Numbered from the stretch's first letter, positions 45,733 through 58,427 are shown. The stretch: DNA of 64,000 bases from Drechmeria coniospora (GCF_001625195.1 NC_054390.1:2194027-2258026); one strand, 5' to 3'. Made by a program: numbers and translations. Notes: generated from the sequence alone by a model not told the origin.

Positions 45733-48143
45733 TCACGTCCGCATCACGTTAGCAAAGACGGTAAAAATCTCCAATTCTGTCTCCGGTCCGCCTGGTTCAC
45801 GCTCGATGCGAGGGACGGCGGCGATGAGATGGGCCTCGAGGACGTTGACGCCGCCGTGGAGCACCACCTCGAATGCTCGCTCCTGAGGCGCCTGCCCAGG
45901 CAAGGGCTGCATTGTCGGCTTGAGCGGTTGCCTGTTCATCATCACCCACAGGCTGTGCTGACGATCATAGAGGAAGTTGGGCAGCGTGAGCACGATGAAG
46001 ATGCGGTTGCAGTGCGCCGGAAGGTTCACCGTGGCCGATTGCTGCAGCTCCGTCGGGTGCGGGAGAACCGTCATGACGTTCAGATGCTCCACCTGCATGC
46101 TAGGATGCAGCTGGAGGCGTAGTCGGGAAATGAGTGCATCGTGAATCCCTGCGACGGTTAGCCTGTGACGGCACGGCGAGCAAGCATCGTGCTTCTGGAG
46201 GGTCTCGGCGTACCGTGGCCTTTCCGACGAAGCCGCTTCGGCTCAACGTAACCGTTCACCGCGTTCACCGGCACGACGGCCTGCTGCTGGACCGGCAGAC
46301 CAGAACGCATCGCCTCGGGGGACTCGGCGGGGGCTTGAGGACCAGGGGCCGCCTGCGCAGCTTGGCCAGCTTGAGCAGGCTGGACAGAAGGTGCCGGAGA
46401 CGCGACAACGCTGTCCTGCGCATGGACGCTCCTCGTTTGCACGGATGGGCTGGGGGATGGGGCCGAAAGCGAGACGCTGCCGGCCGCGTCGACTCGGGTG
46501 GATGTCCGCATCGTTCCGTTGGCGTCTGGAGCAGGAGTATCAACATCGACAGCCTGCACTGGTGGCGGGGCCGGCGAGTCCGCAGAGCTTCCTCGGCCCC
46601 CGACGTGGATGGTGATTTTCTTGGACGATGCCGCGGTTTCGCTGCCTGGCGCTACCTTGAGCTTAATCTTCGGCTGTGCAGGCTCCTGTACAACAGCTCG
46701 AGCCTTCTCCAGCTCGCCATAGTACGCGTTCTACGTAGACAAATGTTAGCGACAGCAACGAGAAGAGAGGACTGCCTGCGCAGGTCAAGTACCTCCAGCT
46801 CCTGGGCGAGCTCGTAAATTTCGCTACCCTCCTCGTTGTAAAAGTAGGCATTGGACCACAACAGTTTGGATCTTTCTGTAAATGCGGTCCAACTCTTGAA
46901 GCTGCTCACACCAGTGGCGCCGCCTCGCCCCTGCACGCCCTTGACGGCCTTCTGTAGCTTCTTGAGAGACAGCGGATCGGTAATCACCTTGTAGTAGTCC
47001 TTCAGGGCCCGAGGTGGCAGGTTGTGAAAGGGCTCGAAATATCCCTCGAAACTGCAGGTGCACGTGTTAGTGTGTGGCAGCTACGAGCGCCTCGCATATA
47101 AACTTGCCTTGGCTCGTTATATCGAAGGAGCTCCTCGACAATCTTCTCCTGCGCTTGCTGGAAAGTGAGTCCCTTGTATGGTACCTTGTGGTATTGGTGA
47201 TCCACTTTCGCCGAGTTGGCCGATGGTCGCGAGGCGCTGTCCTGGGCCTGCGAGAGCGAAACTCTTGATGGGCGACCCGAAGCACGACGCTTCAGTACGA
47301 TAGACCGCCTTCTCGAACTGCGACCGGTGGATTCTTCCTCATCTTCATCCGCCTCCTCGTCACCATCGGCATCCTCATCTTGGCCTTGTTCGTCGTCCTC
47401 TTCTGGGGCTTCGTCCTTCTTTTCATCTTCCTCGGCTTCGTCCTCGGCCTCTTCGTCATCGTCTGCTGGCAGGGCTGTCGGATGAGCTTGGTAACCGCGC
47501 GTGCCGTATGCTGGGTTCGTCTTGGTCATGTAGTTGCTCAGCGCCTTGCGCACGCGTTCGGCATCGTCAAAAATGGTCGAAGTCCGAGGATAAAACTCCT
47601 TGGCATTGCTGATCATCCGCTTGCAGTAGCTCTCTACTTCGGCGAGATTTTGGAACTCGCCGTCGTTGAGCTTTTTTTCCACAATCTCCAAAGAAACGGG
47701 CAGGCGAGTTTTCTTGTAGTACATCTCGTTGGATGCTCGGGGGGGTAGCTTCTCAAAGTAGGTCGCAACTAATCGCCCGCTGACGGTTTCATATTAGCGC
47801 CCATCCGGTCGCATCTGCGCATTCTGTGAATTCACATACCTTTTGTCTGCTGTGCGTCGAATCTGTTCAAGAAAAGCCAGTCCATACGCCGTGGTTGATT
47901 CGGGCGATTCGCCTTTGGAAAGATCAAAGTCCTACTTGAATTAGCGACTCATCGAGCAAGCGTGTGCAGGGAGGTCGGCATCGTTGGGCGCGTCAACAAC
48001 ATCAACCCCGCGAGAGATGGATGAGACGGCTCCCTCCGCAGGATGGCATGCTACAATAGACGTACCGACATCTTTCGTCGCTTGGACAAGCGGTCGTCGG
48101 AATCCGAGGACGCATTGCCATTGGCCTTGCGTTTGCTATCCAT
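45733..48143 (-). CDS. RSC4: Rsc4-like double-bromodomain subunit of the RSC chromatin remodeller
   Basis: Six exons (48143-48066, 47931-47840, 47779-47108, 47051-46793, 46730-46214, 46148-45733) give 677 residues. Bromodomain 1 lies at about 40-135 (KLPPRASNEMYYKKTRLPVS; VESYCKRMISNAKEFYP). An acidic linker and basic RRR/KRR patch follow. Bromodomain 2 lies at about 255-360 (FEPFHNLPPRALKDYYKVIT; KLLWSNAYFYNEEGSEIYEL). A Pro/Ala/Gln-rich linker leads to a C-terminal domain (HPSMQVEHLNVMTVLPHPTE; DRQHSLWVMMNRQPL) shared by fungal Rsc4 proteins. RSC slides or ejects nucleosomes, and the bromodomains bind acetylated histone tails. Intron 3 begins GCAAGT, which the frame requires. The start MDSKRKANGN has no upstream competitor in frame. 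Confidence 0.92.
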
Positions 48144-49609
48144 GATGAACGAACCTAGTCTAGCAGAATCGCAAAGAGCAGCGCATCACGAGCAGGCGTA
48201 CTTGCAGGTGCGCGATGGATCGTTGAGGGCCAAGGACTCGTCTGTCAAGGCACAGGTAGCTTCGAGTCGTGAATGGTGGCGGTTGAGGACCGTCGACGCG
48301 TGCTGATTGACGGTGCTGGTCGCGTTGCCGTCGAGGCGAGTACGTTGTTTCGCAGCAGGTGCGCACGTGAAGACTGCGCCCGTTAGCTGTTGAAAAGGGA
48401 AAACAGGCACGAACCCAGTTCGACAAGGTACCTGCTTGGCAAAGTGTAGCTATGGTCAAGAGAACCACTGTAGTTTGCTGTACGGTGATGGCGAGGAGGC
48501 TGGAAGTTCAGGTTTGGCGTAGGCAGGTAATACAAGTAAGTACAAGTGCAGGTACAAGTACAAGTACAAGTGGCACGGAGCACTTATTGAGGAGGAGTAC
48601 GGAGTACTTTGCAAATGCATGCATACAATTAAGTACGGAGTACTCAGTACTGTTCAACTACAGTACCTAGTACTTACAGTACAGTACAGTAGGTGTAGGT
48701 GAAACCGTGTGTCAGTAAAAGTACTTGTACATGAAATGTAAGTACACAGTCGCACACAATACGTGCAAATGTACTCCGTACTTACTTATGTACGTGTAAG
48801 TTTATGTGCGAGTAAGTGCACTGCATGTACTTATACTTACTTGCTCATAAACGCGTTTTGCGCACCAGAAGCTACAGTATAGGCAGAAGTGCTAGCCTGA
48901 TTTGGCATGCAGCAAACATGGAATAAATGGGCCTAGATATTCGCTCGTGTGCGACTCATCAGCACACACGAGGACAAATACACCGGAACAAGAGTAACTG
49001 TGGTGACATTTCAAGGACTGTTACTCATATTTATCTCTTTCGCGATAGTTGTTCAAGAAGGGGGGTTGTGCATTTGTACAAAGCATGAAGAGGGAAGTCA
49101 ATCCGAAAACAGAGGGATTTCCTGAATCTGATCCACGAGCAATTACCAAACGTAAGTGAGTTCAGTCATTACTTTACATACTTGCGGACTACAAATTACA
49201 ATACATGTATTTGTGAGCACAAGAAGTCCGTACGGTCGTGTAATTAGAGTGTCCATGGAAATTCACTGGTACGACATACTGTCGCGAAATACCGTAATCA
49301 GAATTCACTTGACGGAGTACTACGTTGTACACAATGGAGCCTTGGGCATACAGTATTCACGCCAACATACAATGCAGACGTAGTCTTGCAACTCGATTGA
49401 AATTAATGCACCAACTTGGTAAGCAAGTACTCCGTCATGTAGCCTGTAGGTGTACCTCACACCAAAGTACGACTCTTCTCCAGGTGTACAGAGTACTGTA
49501 GGTGTAGTTGTACGCCCCAAAGACGGGGCGCCCCCACTGCCGCCTTTCATCCAGTCGAACTCTACGCTTGCGACAAGTGCTTACCTATCACCAACTACGT
49601 ACGATTGTC
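48144..49609. other. Divergent intergenic region with GTAC words
   Basis: It separates the Rsc4-like and Maf genes. GTAC words are dense at about 48520-48850 and 49160-49510. Reverse-strand frames near 48160-48583 show no family. Both promoters must lie near its two ends. Confidence 0.55.
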
Positions 49610-50492
49610 ATGACAGATACAAAGACACCCGGGGGACCTCCCCCAGCTCATGACCAGGACAACGCCGAGCATGGGGAAGCACGTCGTTTGAGCGGCCCAG
49701 TCCGCCGCCCTGGCCAGCAGCTCGACATTCCCATTATCAAGCATCTTAACTCGAAGCGGGTCGTGCTCGCATCGGCATCCCCTCGGCGGAGAGTGCTCCT
49801 GCAACAGGTAGGATCCGCGACAATACGGTGATATCTCATGGCTAATGCAACGCTAGATGGGATTGAACAAGCTCGAGATCATACCATCCACGAAGCCGGA
49901 AGACGTCGACAAGGGAGCATACGGTCCCTGGGAGTACGTTGCCGAAACCGCTCGCCGAAAGTGCCTCGACGTCTACACGACTTGTCTCGAGACCCAGCTC
50001 GCCTCCATCCCCGACCCTGCCCTCGTCATTGCTGCCGACACAATCATCGTCACCCGCGATGGCAGGATCCTGGAGAAGCCGCGAAGCGAGGCGGATCACG
50101 TGCGCATGCTGAAGCTTATGCGGGACACGGAGATGCACAGAGTCCTGACAGCCGTCACGGTCCTGGCTCCCCGGGAGGACGCGAGACACCCGGGTTACAC
50201 GATCAGGAACCGCACAGAGGAGACCAAGGTGTACTTTTGGGGGGAGAATGACGGGCTGCCGGATGACGTGATCGACGCATATGTCAAGACTCGGGAAGGC
50301 ATCGACAAAGCCGGTGGCTATGCTGTGCAGGGCATCGGCGGAATGCTGCTGGTTGAGAAAATCGAGGGAAGTGTAGACAACGTCGTCGGATTACCTGTAA
50401 GGCGATGCCTGTCTATGGCAGAAACAGTCATTTTCCGGCAGGACGAGGACGACGATGCCGACGCAGAGCGATCTGATGACGAGGACCTGTAG
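49610..50492 (+). CDS. Maf-like nucleotide pyrophosphatase
   Basis: Exons 49610-49807 and 49857-50492 give 277 residues. Maf/HAM1-type enzymes hydrolyse non-canonical or modified nucleoside triphosphates to monophosphates, a house-cleaning function; the eukaryotic relative is ASMTL. Seen: the signature VVLASASPRRRVLLQQ at about 50-66 crossing to exon 2 (MGLNKLEIIPSTK), ALVIAADTIIV, ILEKPRSEADHVRML, the FWGENDGLPDDVIDAYVKTR segment and AGGYAVQGIGG. The N-terminal ~45 residues are Pro-rich and disordered, and the last ~20 are acidic. The intron is GTAGGA...CGCTAG. Exon 2 also begins with ATG, so a shorter product could start there, but it would lack the signature. Confidence 0.94.
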
Positions 50493-51455
50493 GAGGGGCA
50501 GGATAGACGGCACAAGCCTAGCCACCCATACCGAGCATCTATGAGGCAGCTAGCTTCCTCCGCTCTCGTCACTGCCTGATCGATCTTTGACGTGATACAA
50601 TTGCATGTGGTGCAGAATCGCCAATACTAACCCAGAGCGCAAATACCACATGATGCATTACGATACTATGATGCCCATGCCACTTGACGAATCAGAGGTT
50701 GGAGGCCAATGGATGACGGAGCACGACAGGTTGGGCAATCAAATGACATAGCGCCTTGCTGCCAGCTAGTTGTCAGTAGCTTATACTAGGTTAGAAGGTA
50801 ATATCGTGTTTCTTAGCCCTCGCATGTAATGCTGTGGTTCCAGCACCTGCAGGAATCCCCACTGTCAGCAGCGTTTCCCTTGCGTGTTGCCTATTACGAC
50901 ATGTTCTGCTGGATGCCGGGGAGCTTCTGGTCCATGGGTAGTTGTGCGTACCAAGGTAGTAGTATCTAGCTGCCTCCCTCGCGAACCGAACCTTTGCTGG
51001 TGGGGAGTATTCGACTCCTCGGTATTACTCCGTACTCCGTACTAAAATACAGTATTATTACTTAGTTCCGGAGTCCGGAGTAATACCTGCCTGCCGACAT
51101 ACTGTACTTTGTAAGTACAGAGTCATAGTAGGTTCTAGTGGGCAATGCGGTGTAATATTAATTAGTACCTGTATCCTGCCTCAGGGCACTATTCATTACA
51201 AGTACCCCGCCCGTAGTGGCTTCTGGGTAAACTTCTTGGTACCTAGTACTCACAACTACCCGTAGAATGTACTTGTAGGGACTACGCCAGCCAAAGCCAT
51301 GTCCGGGGCCGGATCTTGCACCCACCACCCCATTCGACCGTTTGAACTACGATGAACATGTGATTCTTTCGCGCATCCTCGTGCACAACGCATCGTCGCT
51401 CTCGGTGCATCGCCGCTACCCAACGTCCAAAATCTGGCTCAGCTCGCGTCTCGAC
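50493..51455. other. Intergenic region upstream of the bHLH gene
   Basis: It holds the Maf 3' region and, at about 51020-51260, GTAC and TACTCCGTA words close to the bHLH gene. No gene was recognised. Confidence 0.5.
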
Positions 51456-51920
51456 ATGTCTTCGCCGATCAATGTCACGCAGTCGCCGGGAGACGGCCAG
51501 GCTGCCGCCGATGAGAAGCCGCGGCTGACCGAGGAAGAAAAGAAGCAGAACCACATCGCGTCAGGTACTCGGCGCCCTTTGGATATTCCCGACGATGGCG
51601 ACCCTTCTGACAATTGGTAGAGCAAAAGCGCAGACAGGCCATCCGAGAAGGATTCGATCGTCTCACGGAGCTCGTGCCCGGCCTCGAAGGTCAAGGCCGT
51701 TCCGAGGGCCTTGTCCTCAAGCGCACCGTCGAATACATGCGCCAGCAGGTGGCCGAACGGCGAGCCATGATCGAGCAGATAGAAAGGTTAGGTGGCCAAG
51801 TTGACAACGAGCTCAAAAAGTGAGTCCCTGCAAGATGGCCGATGCTGCAGGAGCATACGTACCTAACCGCCTACGTGCAGACCCGTCAATGACCAGAGCA
51901 AGGCTCGCGGGGGAGGCTGA
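51456..51920 (+). CDS. Small basic helix-loop-helix transcription factor (Ino4-like size)
   Basis: Exons 51456-51564, 51621-51819 and 51881-51920 give 115 residues. The bHLH domain occupies most of the protein: basic region NHIASEQKRRQAIREGF with the E-box-reading Glu and Arg pair, helix 1 DRLTELVPGL, loop GQGRSEG and helix 2 LVLKRTVEYMRQQVAERRAM, then a short leucine-zipper-like extension. Intron 1 splits the basic region between Ser and Glu. Intron 2 has strong signals (GTGAGT, CCTAAC, GTGCAG) and adds a 13-residue tail; without it the protein ends at 51823 with nearly the same length. Such small bHLH proteins act as dimers. The Ino4 comparison rests on size only. Confidence 0.88.
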
Positions 51921-52271
51921 GAATGAGAATGAGCATGTTCCGGATCGTTCGGAATGCATCACACCGTACAACCCTTTCCCCCACCCCCGTCATCGATTGA
52001 TGCACTCCCGAAAGCTAGAGTCTCGCACTGCGCCCTCTGGGCACGCGACCGGCTGGCAGCGTCTCGTTGACCATAGGTCACTTGGACGCCGGGGATCGAC
52101 GAGATGAAAGTACTCAGTCGACATATTGCAGCAACTGCACACACACAAATTGCACACAAGGAGCGACGCCATGGTATGAAAAAAGCATGTTCAGAACCGA
52201 TAGGCAATCGCCATCAGGGCGGCAAGCCGTCATCCTCATCTGTTAGATGGACGAAATACTACAACTGCTCT
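51921..52271. other. Convergent spacer between bHLH and ThrRS genes
   Basis: The 3' regions of two convergent genes. No other feature was recognised. Confidence 0.5.
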
Positions 52272-53720
52272 CTATAGGAACTTTTCGACCATGCCGAGCA
52301 TGCTGTCGCGCATGTCTGCCGGGCTCACCCGCTTGTTTCCAAGGCTGACGTGTTTGTTTTTCACGTCCTCCTCGCCCACCACCAGTATCTGACTGTACCC
52401 CCGGGTCCGGGCCTCCCTTATCTTGGAGCCTAGCGGTCTCGCCGTGGTGTCCATGTCCACGGCCAAGCCGGTCGGGTTCGTCAAGACGGCACCGGGCATG
52501 TCTTCGGCGTTCGTCTTGATGCCAACAAGCACATCACGAACCTCCTGGGCCCAATCTACCACTGGCTTGGACGTGTTGACCGTCAAGACGATGGCCTGCC
52601 TCGGGTTCAACCAGAATGGCCACTTTCCGTCATACGACTCGATGAGGAGTGCCATCAGGCGCTCCACCGATCCGAGCACCGCGCGATGAATCATGACGGG
52701 CCGTACCGGCCCATGCTCGGAAAGCAGCGCTGGATCATCGGTTGTCTCGCCGCGAGCCTCGTGCTCCGGAGCCGGGGCTTGGTACTCGAGCTCAAAGCGC
52801 TTCGGCAGCTGAAAGTCCAGTTGGATCGTTGCCGTTTGATGCTCCTTTCCGTCCGAGTCCGTCAGCACAATGTCAATCTTGGGTCCGTAGAATGCGCCGT
52901 CTCCCTCATTTAGGCTCCACTCCATGCCTGAAGCATCAAGAGCGCGCTTCAGCTGATCCTCGGCCCGATCCCATTCTTCGGCCGTTCCGATGTAGTGATC
53001 CTTTGGCCTTGTCGAGAGTGCCAGGCGATAGCTGACACCAAGTTGCAGCACGTTGTAGACGGCCTTGACGAAGTCGAGGGTCCTTGAAATCTCCTCCTCC
53101 ACCTGGCTTGGCCTGCAGAAGATGTGGCCATCATCCTGATGAAATCGCCGGACTCGCGTCAGGCCGGAAAGAGCACCGGAGATTTCGTTTCGGTGGAGAG
53201 GGCTGAAATCGGCATATCGTACCGGCAGGTCGCGGTAGCTGTGCGTCTTGGACTTGAAGATGAGGCAGTGCCCAGGGCAGTTCATCGGCTTCAGCCCATA
53301 CACTTCGTCGCCCTCTTCTTCCCCACGGCACGACGTCGCGTCCGGAGGCTGTTTCTTGCTTCCCGATACCCCGTACATGTCGTCGGCGTAATTGTCGAGG
53401 TGGCCGGACTTTGCCCAGAGTGATTTCTTGTAAATCAGGGGGGTGATGACTTCTTGGAAACCGTAGTGAACATACTGCTTGCGCAGGAATTCCACCAGCC
53501 GATTGAAGATGCGCGCGCCATTTGGCAGGAATATCGGCGAGCCCGGGCTGTAGACGGAGGTGATGAAGAGTTCCTGCTGCAATCCAAGCTTTCGATGATC
53601 GGCCGGCTCGGATTTCTCAACTTTCTTCTGCGAGTACCGCCGTGATAGACATGATGCGCATGCCCACTGCGATTGCGGAAGAGGTTTGACTATCCGTGCG
53701 ATCGCCCTCGGGCGAATCAT
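52272..53720 (-). CDS. MST1: Threonyl-tRNA synthetase, mitochondrial
   Basis: A single exon of 482 residues. A class II synthetase charging mitochondrial tRNA-Thr. The N-terminus (MIRPRAIARIVKPLPQ, then RRYSQKK) is a presequence with a likely cleavage region near RRYS. Motif 1 is near GSPIFLPNGARIFNRLVEFL, the zinc/active-site segment is GLKPMNCPGHCLIFK, motif 2 is RNEISGALSGLTRVRRFHQD, and motif 3 is VMIHRAVLGSVERLMALLIE. A C-terminal anticodon-binding domain begins about residue 375. The TGS and editing domains of the cytosolic enzyme are absent, as in yeast Mst1. Confidence 0.97.
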   Translation of the reverse strand: MIRPRAIARIVKPLPQSQWACASCLSRRYSQKKVEKSEPADHRKLGLQQELFITSVYSPGSPIFLPNGARIFNRLVEFLRKQYVHYGFQEVITPLIYKKSLWAKSGHLDNYADDMYGVSGSKKQPPDATSCRGEEEGDEVYGLKPMNCPGHCLIFKSKTHSYRDLPVRYADFSPLHRNEISGALSGLTRVRRFHQDDGHIFCRPSQVEEEISRTLDFVKAVYNVLQLGVSYRLALSTRPKDHYIGTAEEWDRAEDQLKRALDASGMEWSLNEGDGAFYGPKIDIVLTDSDGKEHQTATIQLDFQLPKRFELEYQAPAPEHEARGETTDDPALLSEHGPVRPVMIHRAVLGSVERLMALLIESYDGKWPFWLNPRQAIVLTVNTSKPVVDWAQEVRDVLVGIKTNAEDMPGAVLTNPTGLAVDMDTTARPLGSKIREARTRGYSQILVVGEEDVKNKHVSLGNKRVSPADMRDSMLGMVEKFL

Positions 53721-55042
53721 GGCGTTTCTCGTTCGCTGGCCTGAACGTGCCTGAATGCAAGCGTTGAGGGAACAGGTTTCAAGGCGCGATACATTTTCGT
53801 GAGAAGCTGCAAAATGTCAAGGGTGCGGTAAGTATGCACCAAGCACTGGCTAGGCTACTAACCAACGTATCGTACTAGGTATTAGGTACTGTACGGAGTA
53901 CGGAGTAGGTAGGTAAGTACCTAACGTGGCAAGTACAAGTAATTATTCACCAAGACATCACCAACCCAAGCAAGCCGAGCTCCCCCTTCGAAGGGTACAG
54001 GTAACGACTCTCGTCTTTCGGTAATGACACTTGCCTATTTCGCATGTGCCATTGCAAAAGTACACTTGCTAGGGCAGAATCTACACTCATGTACAGTATA
54101 ATAGTTGGACTTTATATTTTGAAGACTTGGACTCCTTGTTCTTCGCTTGTAGAAAACAATGCTCCCCTTACGCCGTAGAGTACATACCTTTATTTTGGGT
54201 ACTACATAGGTCCCTAACAATATGCGACACTCCGTCCATCACTCCGACACAAGTCCTGCCCAGCAACGCCACACAGGGGTCCTGTTTCAACACTTACGGA
54301 GTCCTGGTACAGAACCATTTTGCAAACATTAGTGCTAGTACCTGTGGCGTCAGCGTATTTCTCCAATGGGAATGAATACCAAGTAACTACGGAATACAGT
54401 TCGGAGTACTCTGTTCTTTCAACTCCAAACCAGAGTAGACCGACCATGCATGCACATACCTAGGTAGGTGGTAATACAATTACACACTTTTGCCACCCCA
54501 CTGTAGGCTTGTATGTAAGTACTTGCAAGTACTTCGTAGCGAGCTAGCATCGTCACGATAGCTTACCGAGGAGGAGTTGTCATCCTTGGGATCCAACAAC
54601 GACAGATGATCTTGAGCCGTCGGACTTTGCACAGAGTTCAAGCATGCTACGCATAGTCTACAAGCCTCCCCAGGTAGGGTTTTTTTTTTCCACTTCTCAA
54701 CTATCGCAGCCTCGGAGGAAACAGTCAACCAGGCACAACGTTCGTCGGCCGAGGGTGGTATTAGTAGCTTTCGCCTAGGGCGGCCGCCATCACTGCTCAG
54801 GTACGCGGTACCGGTAAGTAGAGCGGTTCCCTCGTCATGGGTGACCCGCCATAAATAACTTGCCACCAACCCCACCATTTCGTTCCGCCAGTTCAGTGCA
54901 ACTCGCTCAACATCATACGTGCACGCACCCACCTATTACCGACTCGTGAGCGTCAACCTCGGCCTTTACGGAACGAACGAAAGGCCTGGAAGCGAGATAG
55001 GTCGTTCAATCTGTCCGAAGGCCGAAACGGCCCGACGCCAAC
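53721..55042. promoter_or_regulatory. Divergent region between the ThrRS and Kap120 genes
   Basis: A 1.3-kb gap with two start codons at its ends. GTAC words cluster at about 53875-53945 and are sparse elsewhere. A 150-codon reverse frame (54480-54932) overlaps the Kap120 promoter and shows no family. No specific sites were identified. Confidence 0.5.
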
Positions 55043-58000
55043 ATGAGTTTCGCCATCGAAGTCTCGGGCGATGCGAGTCCTCTCGATTTCCAGACACTCT
55101 GTCGTGCCCTGCAGCTGGCCACTTCCCATGACTACACCCAGCGGCAAGCGATGGGCCGGCAGCTCGTGTCTTGGGAGCAGCATCCGGGCTACTACTCGTC
55201 CCTGCAGGTATGTGTCCTCCTCGTCGGGGAATCCTTCAGGCTGACCTTTGTGAAACCAGGCAGTCTATCTCGACAAGAGCCTTCCGACCGACATGAGATT
55301 CTTAGCCGTCATCCAGCTCAAGAACGGCGTTGACAAGTACTGGCGCATGTTCGCGCAAGCCAAGAACGGAATAAAGGCGGAGGAGAAGAAGCTGATCAGG
55401 TCGAATCTCTTCAAGGGCACAATCGACGAGGACGAAAAGAACTTGGCCCTTCACAACGCCCTGGTCGTCGCCAAGGTTGTTCGGATCGACTATCCGGGGG
55501 AATGGCCCGACGCCCTCTCCAGCATCATCTCCCTCTTACGCTCGTCAAAAGATGGCAGTCAGCGGCATCTGTACGGGACCCTTCAGATACTCCTTCGCGT
55601 CGTCAAGGAGCTCGGCACGGCTCGCCTGCGAAGGTCGCAGACTGCGCTGCACTCCGTCACACCCGAACTCGTCTACCTGCTCAGCGAGATATTTTCGGAA
55701 AGGACCGACGCCTGGTTTTCCTTCTTGAATGGCCGACAGGGAAATGAGCTGGAGGCGACGATGGCGATGCACAACAGCCTCCTCGCGCTCAGGACCCTTC
55801 GACGCCTCGTCGTGCACGGATACGAGCGTCCTCATAGCGACAAGTCTGTTGAGAAATTCTGGACCTTGTCGCAACACCAATTTGGTCTTCTCCTGAGCTT
55901 CGTCGCTCAAGACTCGACCATCCCTGCCACCTACCAAGACATGCTGGGCAAGCACCTGTTGCAGTTCACCAAGCTGCACGTCGACGTCGCCGAGCAGCAG
56001 CCGGCGAGCTTTTCCATCCTTCCCAACTCTCTATCCCTTGTCCATGCCTACTGGGATTTGGTCGCCAAGTTTTCGCAAGTCTTTGACAAGTCGGGCGGAA
56101 TCCGGCATGGCGCCGGCGAGGCAGGCTCTGCCAAGGCAAAGGTCGAAGGGCCGCTGCAGGAGAGACTCGCTCTGAGGGGTCTGCTTCTCATCCGCGCCTG
56201 CGTCAAGATTGCCTTTCAGCCGCTGCAAACTTTCAAGTACCGAACGCCGGAGTTGAAAGCCGAGCAGGAGCAGGGGAAGGCCGTGATCAAGAGCGAGCTG
56301 TTCAAGGATGAATTTGTCATCTCCATCGTCAACATCATCATCTCCCATCTCTTTCTCTTCCGCATGTCCGACCTAGAATCATGGGAAGAAGACCCGGAAG
56401 AGTGGGAGCACCAGGAGCAGAGCGAAGGCAACGCGTTTCAATGGGAGGTGCGGCCGTGCGCGGAGAAGCTCTTCCTGGACCTGCTCACCCATTTCAAGCA
56501 ACTCATCGTCCCTCCCCTGCTGTCGTACTTTCAGACGGCCCAAGCGCCTCATGCGGACCTGGCGACGAAGGAGGCCGTGTACACGGCCATGGGCTTGGCC
56601 GCGGCTCATGTCTGCCAGCATCTCGATTTCGACGCTGTGCTATCGTCGACGGTTGTCCACGACGCGCAGCAGCAGGGTGGCCTGTGCAAGGTGCTGCGGC
56701 GAAGAATCGCCATCCTGATAAGCCAATGGGCGACGATCAAGCTATCCGCCAGCAGCCGCCCCGTGGCGTACCAGATATTCCAACATTTTCTCAACCCAAA
56801 CGACGAGACCAACGACCTGGTGGTGAGAATCACGGCCGCCAGACAGCTGCGGTGGATCGCGGACGAGCTCGACTTCAGCACCGACGACTTCCTGCCGTAC
56901 ACGTCGGATGTTCTGACGCAGCTCGTCAAATTGATTCAGCAGATCGAGGTGGATGAGACGAAGCTGGCCATTCTCGAGTCCATTCGAATTCTCGTGACGC
57001 GGATGGAGGAGCAAGTGTCCCAGTTTGGCGACCAGCTGATGACGACGCTGCCGACCGTGTGGGCCAACTCGGGCGCCGAGGAGTACATGATCAAGCAAGC
57101 CATCATCGCCATATTCTCCGCTCTCGTCATGAGCATGGGCGGCAGCTCACATCGGTATCAGAGCTTCACGATCCCGCTGCTGGCCGAGGCGGCGCGGCCG
57201 GGGTCTGACCTGCACGTTCATCTCATCGACGAATCGCTCGAGCTGTGGAACGCCATCCTCCTGCAGAGCAGCGGGCCGCTGTCTCCCGACATCATCAGTC
57301 TCGTCGAGATGGCGCTGCCCCTTGTCGAGTATCAGCCGGAGACGGCGTCTCAGGCGCTGAGCGTCATCGAATCCTACCTGCTCCTCGCTCCCGATGCCAT
57401 GCTGGGGGACCGCTTCCGCCGGCCAACTCTGGCGGCCCTTTCGGGAACGCTGGATTCGACGAGTCGCGAGCACGTGCGAATCGGCACCGTCTGCGTCGAG
57501 TATCTCATCCGAGCCGCGGCGGAGCTCGGGGGTTCGAGCGGGACGTCGTTCATCCTCGAGGACATGATGGAGACTGGCTTCCTGAGCAAGATAATGACGA
57601 ATCTTCGAGACGCATGGGAGGCCCACCAGACGACGGGGCCGAAGAAGAAGATCAGCAAGCTCAACACGATAACGGAGGGCGATTACTTTGCCATCTTGGC
57701 CCGTCTCGCGCTGGCGGATCCGAACCTCTTCGTCCAGATGCTGACGACCTTTGGCAGCCTGGACGACGTTTGGGCCTGGCTCTCGGCGGAGTGGTTTTCC
57801 TTCCTTCGCGACTCGGACCGAATAGAACGAACGAAGCTGTACCTTCTCGGCATCACCCGACTTCTCGAGGTCTCGTCCCCGATGCAGGAACTTGTCCTAG
57901 GAAGTCTCCAGGGCTATTTTGACATGTGGACCAGCGTGATCACGGACGTCCAGGACGGTGTCGCGAACGGGCCCGACACGCTCGTCTGGACCGAGATGGA

Positions 58001-58229
58001 GGCAACGGAATACGACACGGCAAAGAGCGTCGCGCAGCGGCAGATGGAGGCCAACGATGCGGTGCACTCGGTGTCTGCCCTTCACTTTGTCGCGCCGCAG
58101 CTGGAGGGTCTCGTAGCTCGCGTCGGCGGCGAGGCGGTGTTTCACGAGCAGTGGGCCGTCAACGTGGACAAGGAAGTGCTACGTCGGTTCCAGGAGATGA
58201 TGGCTCGGGCGGCGCAGCACGAGGCATGA
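55043..58229 (+). CDS. KAP120: Karyopherin of the Kap120/importin-11 type
   Basis: Exons 55043-55207 and 55260-58229 give 1044 residues (yeast Kap120 1032). The importin N-terminal domain is at ~25-105: SHDYTQRQAMGRQLVSWEQH, YYSSLQAVYLDKSLPTDMRF, FLAVIQLKNGVDKYWR, where Ran-GTP binds in the family. The remainder is helical HEAT-like repeats with WPDALSSIISLLRS, EEWEHQEQS and a conserved middle block (LRWIADELDFSTDDFLPYT). Kap120 carries ribosome assembly factors and other cargo through the nuclear pore. The intron is GTATGT...AACCAG and the junction gives SLQAVYL. The ATG at 55043 has a good context (CCAACATGAG). Confidence 0.93.
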
Positions 58230-58427
58230 AGCGATGGCGATTGGATGGCACGAAGATGACGCGCGATGCACGCACGCGCAAGTAGCGGAAACGGATACGC
58301 TTTACCGGTTCGCACATGTGTCCGTCCGCTTTCCCATCCCCCGAGGCACTTAACCTGCCTCCTCGGAGGCGTTGATGCGTAGACTTGTCATAGGTCGTTG
58401 CTTGCCGCCAGCCGAGTGCGGCGAGGC

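Noticed and set aside
54480..54932. 150-codon - frame upstream of Kap120
   Set aside because: No family resemblance, overlaps the expected Kap120 promoter.
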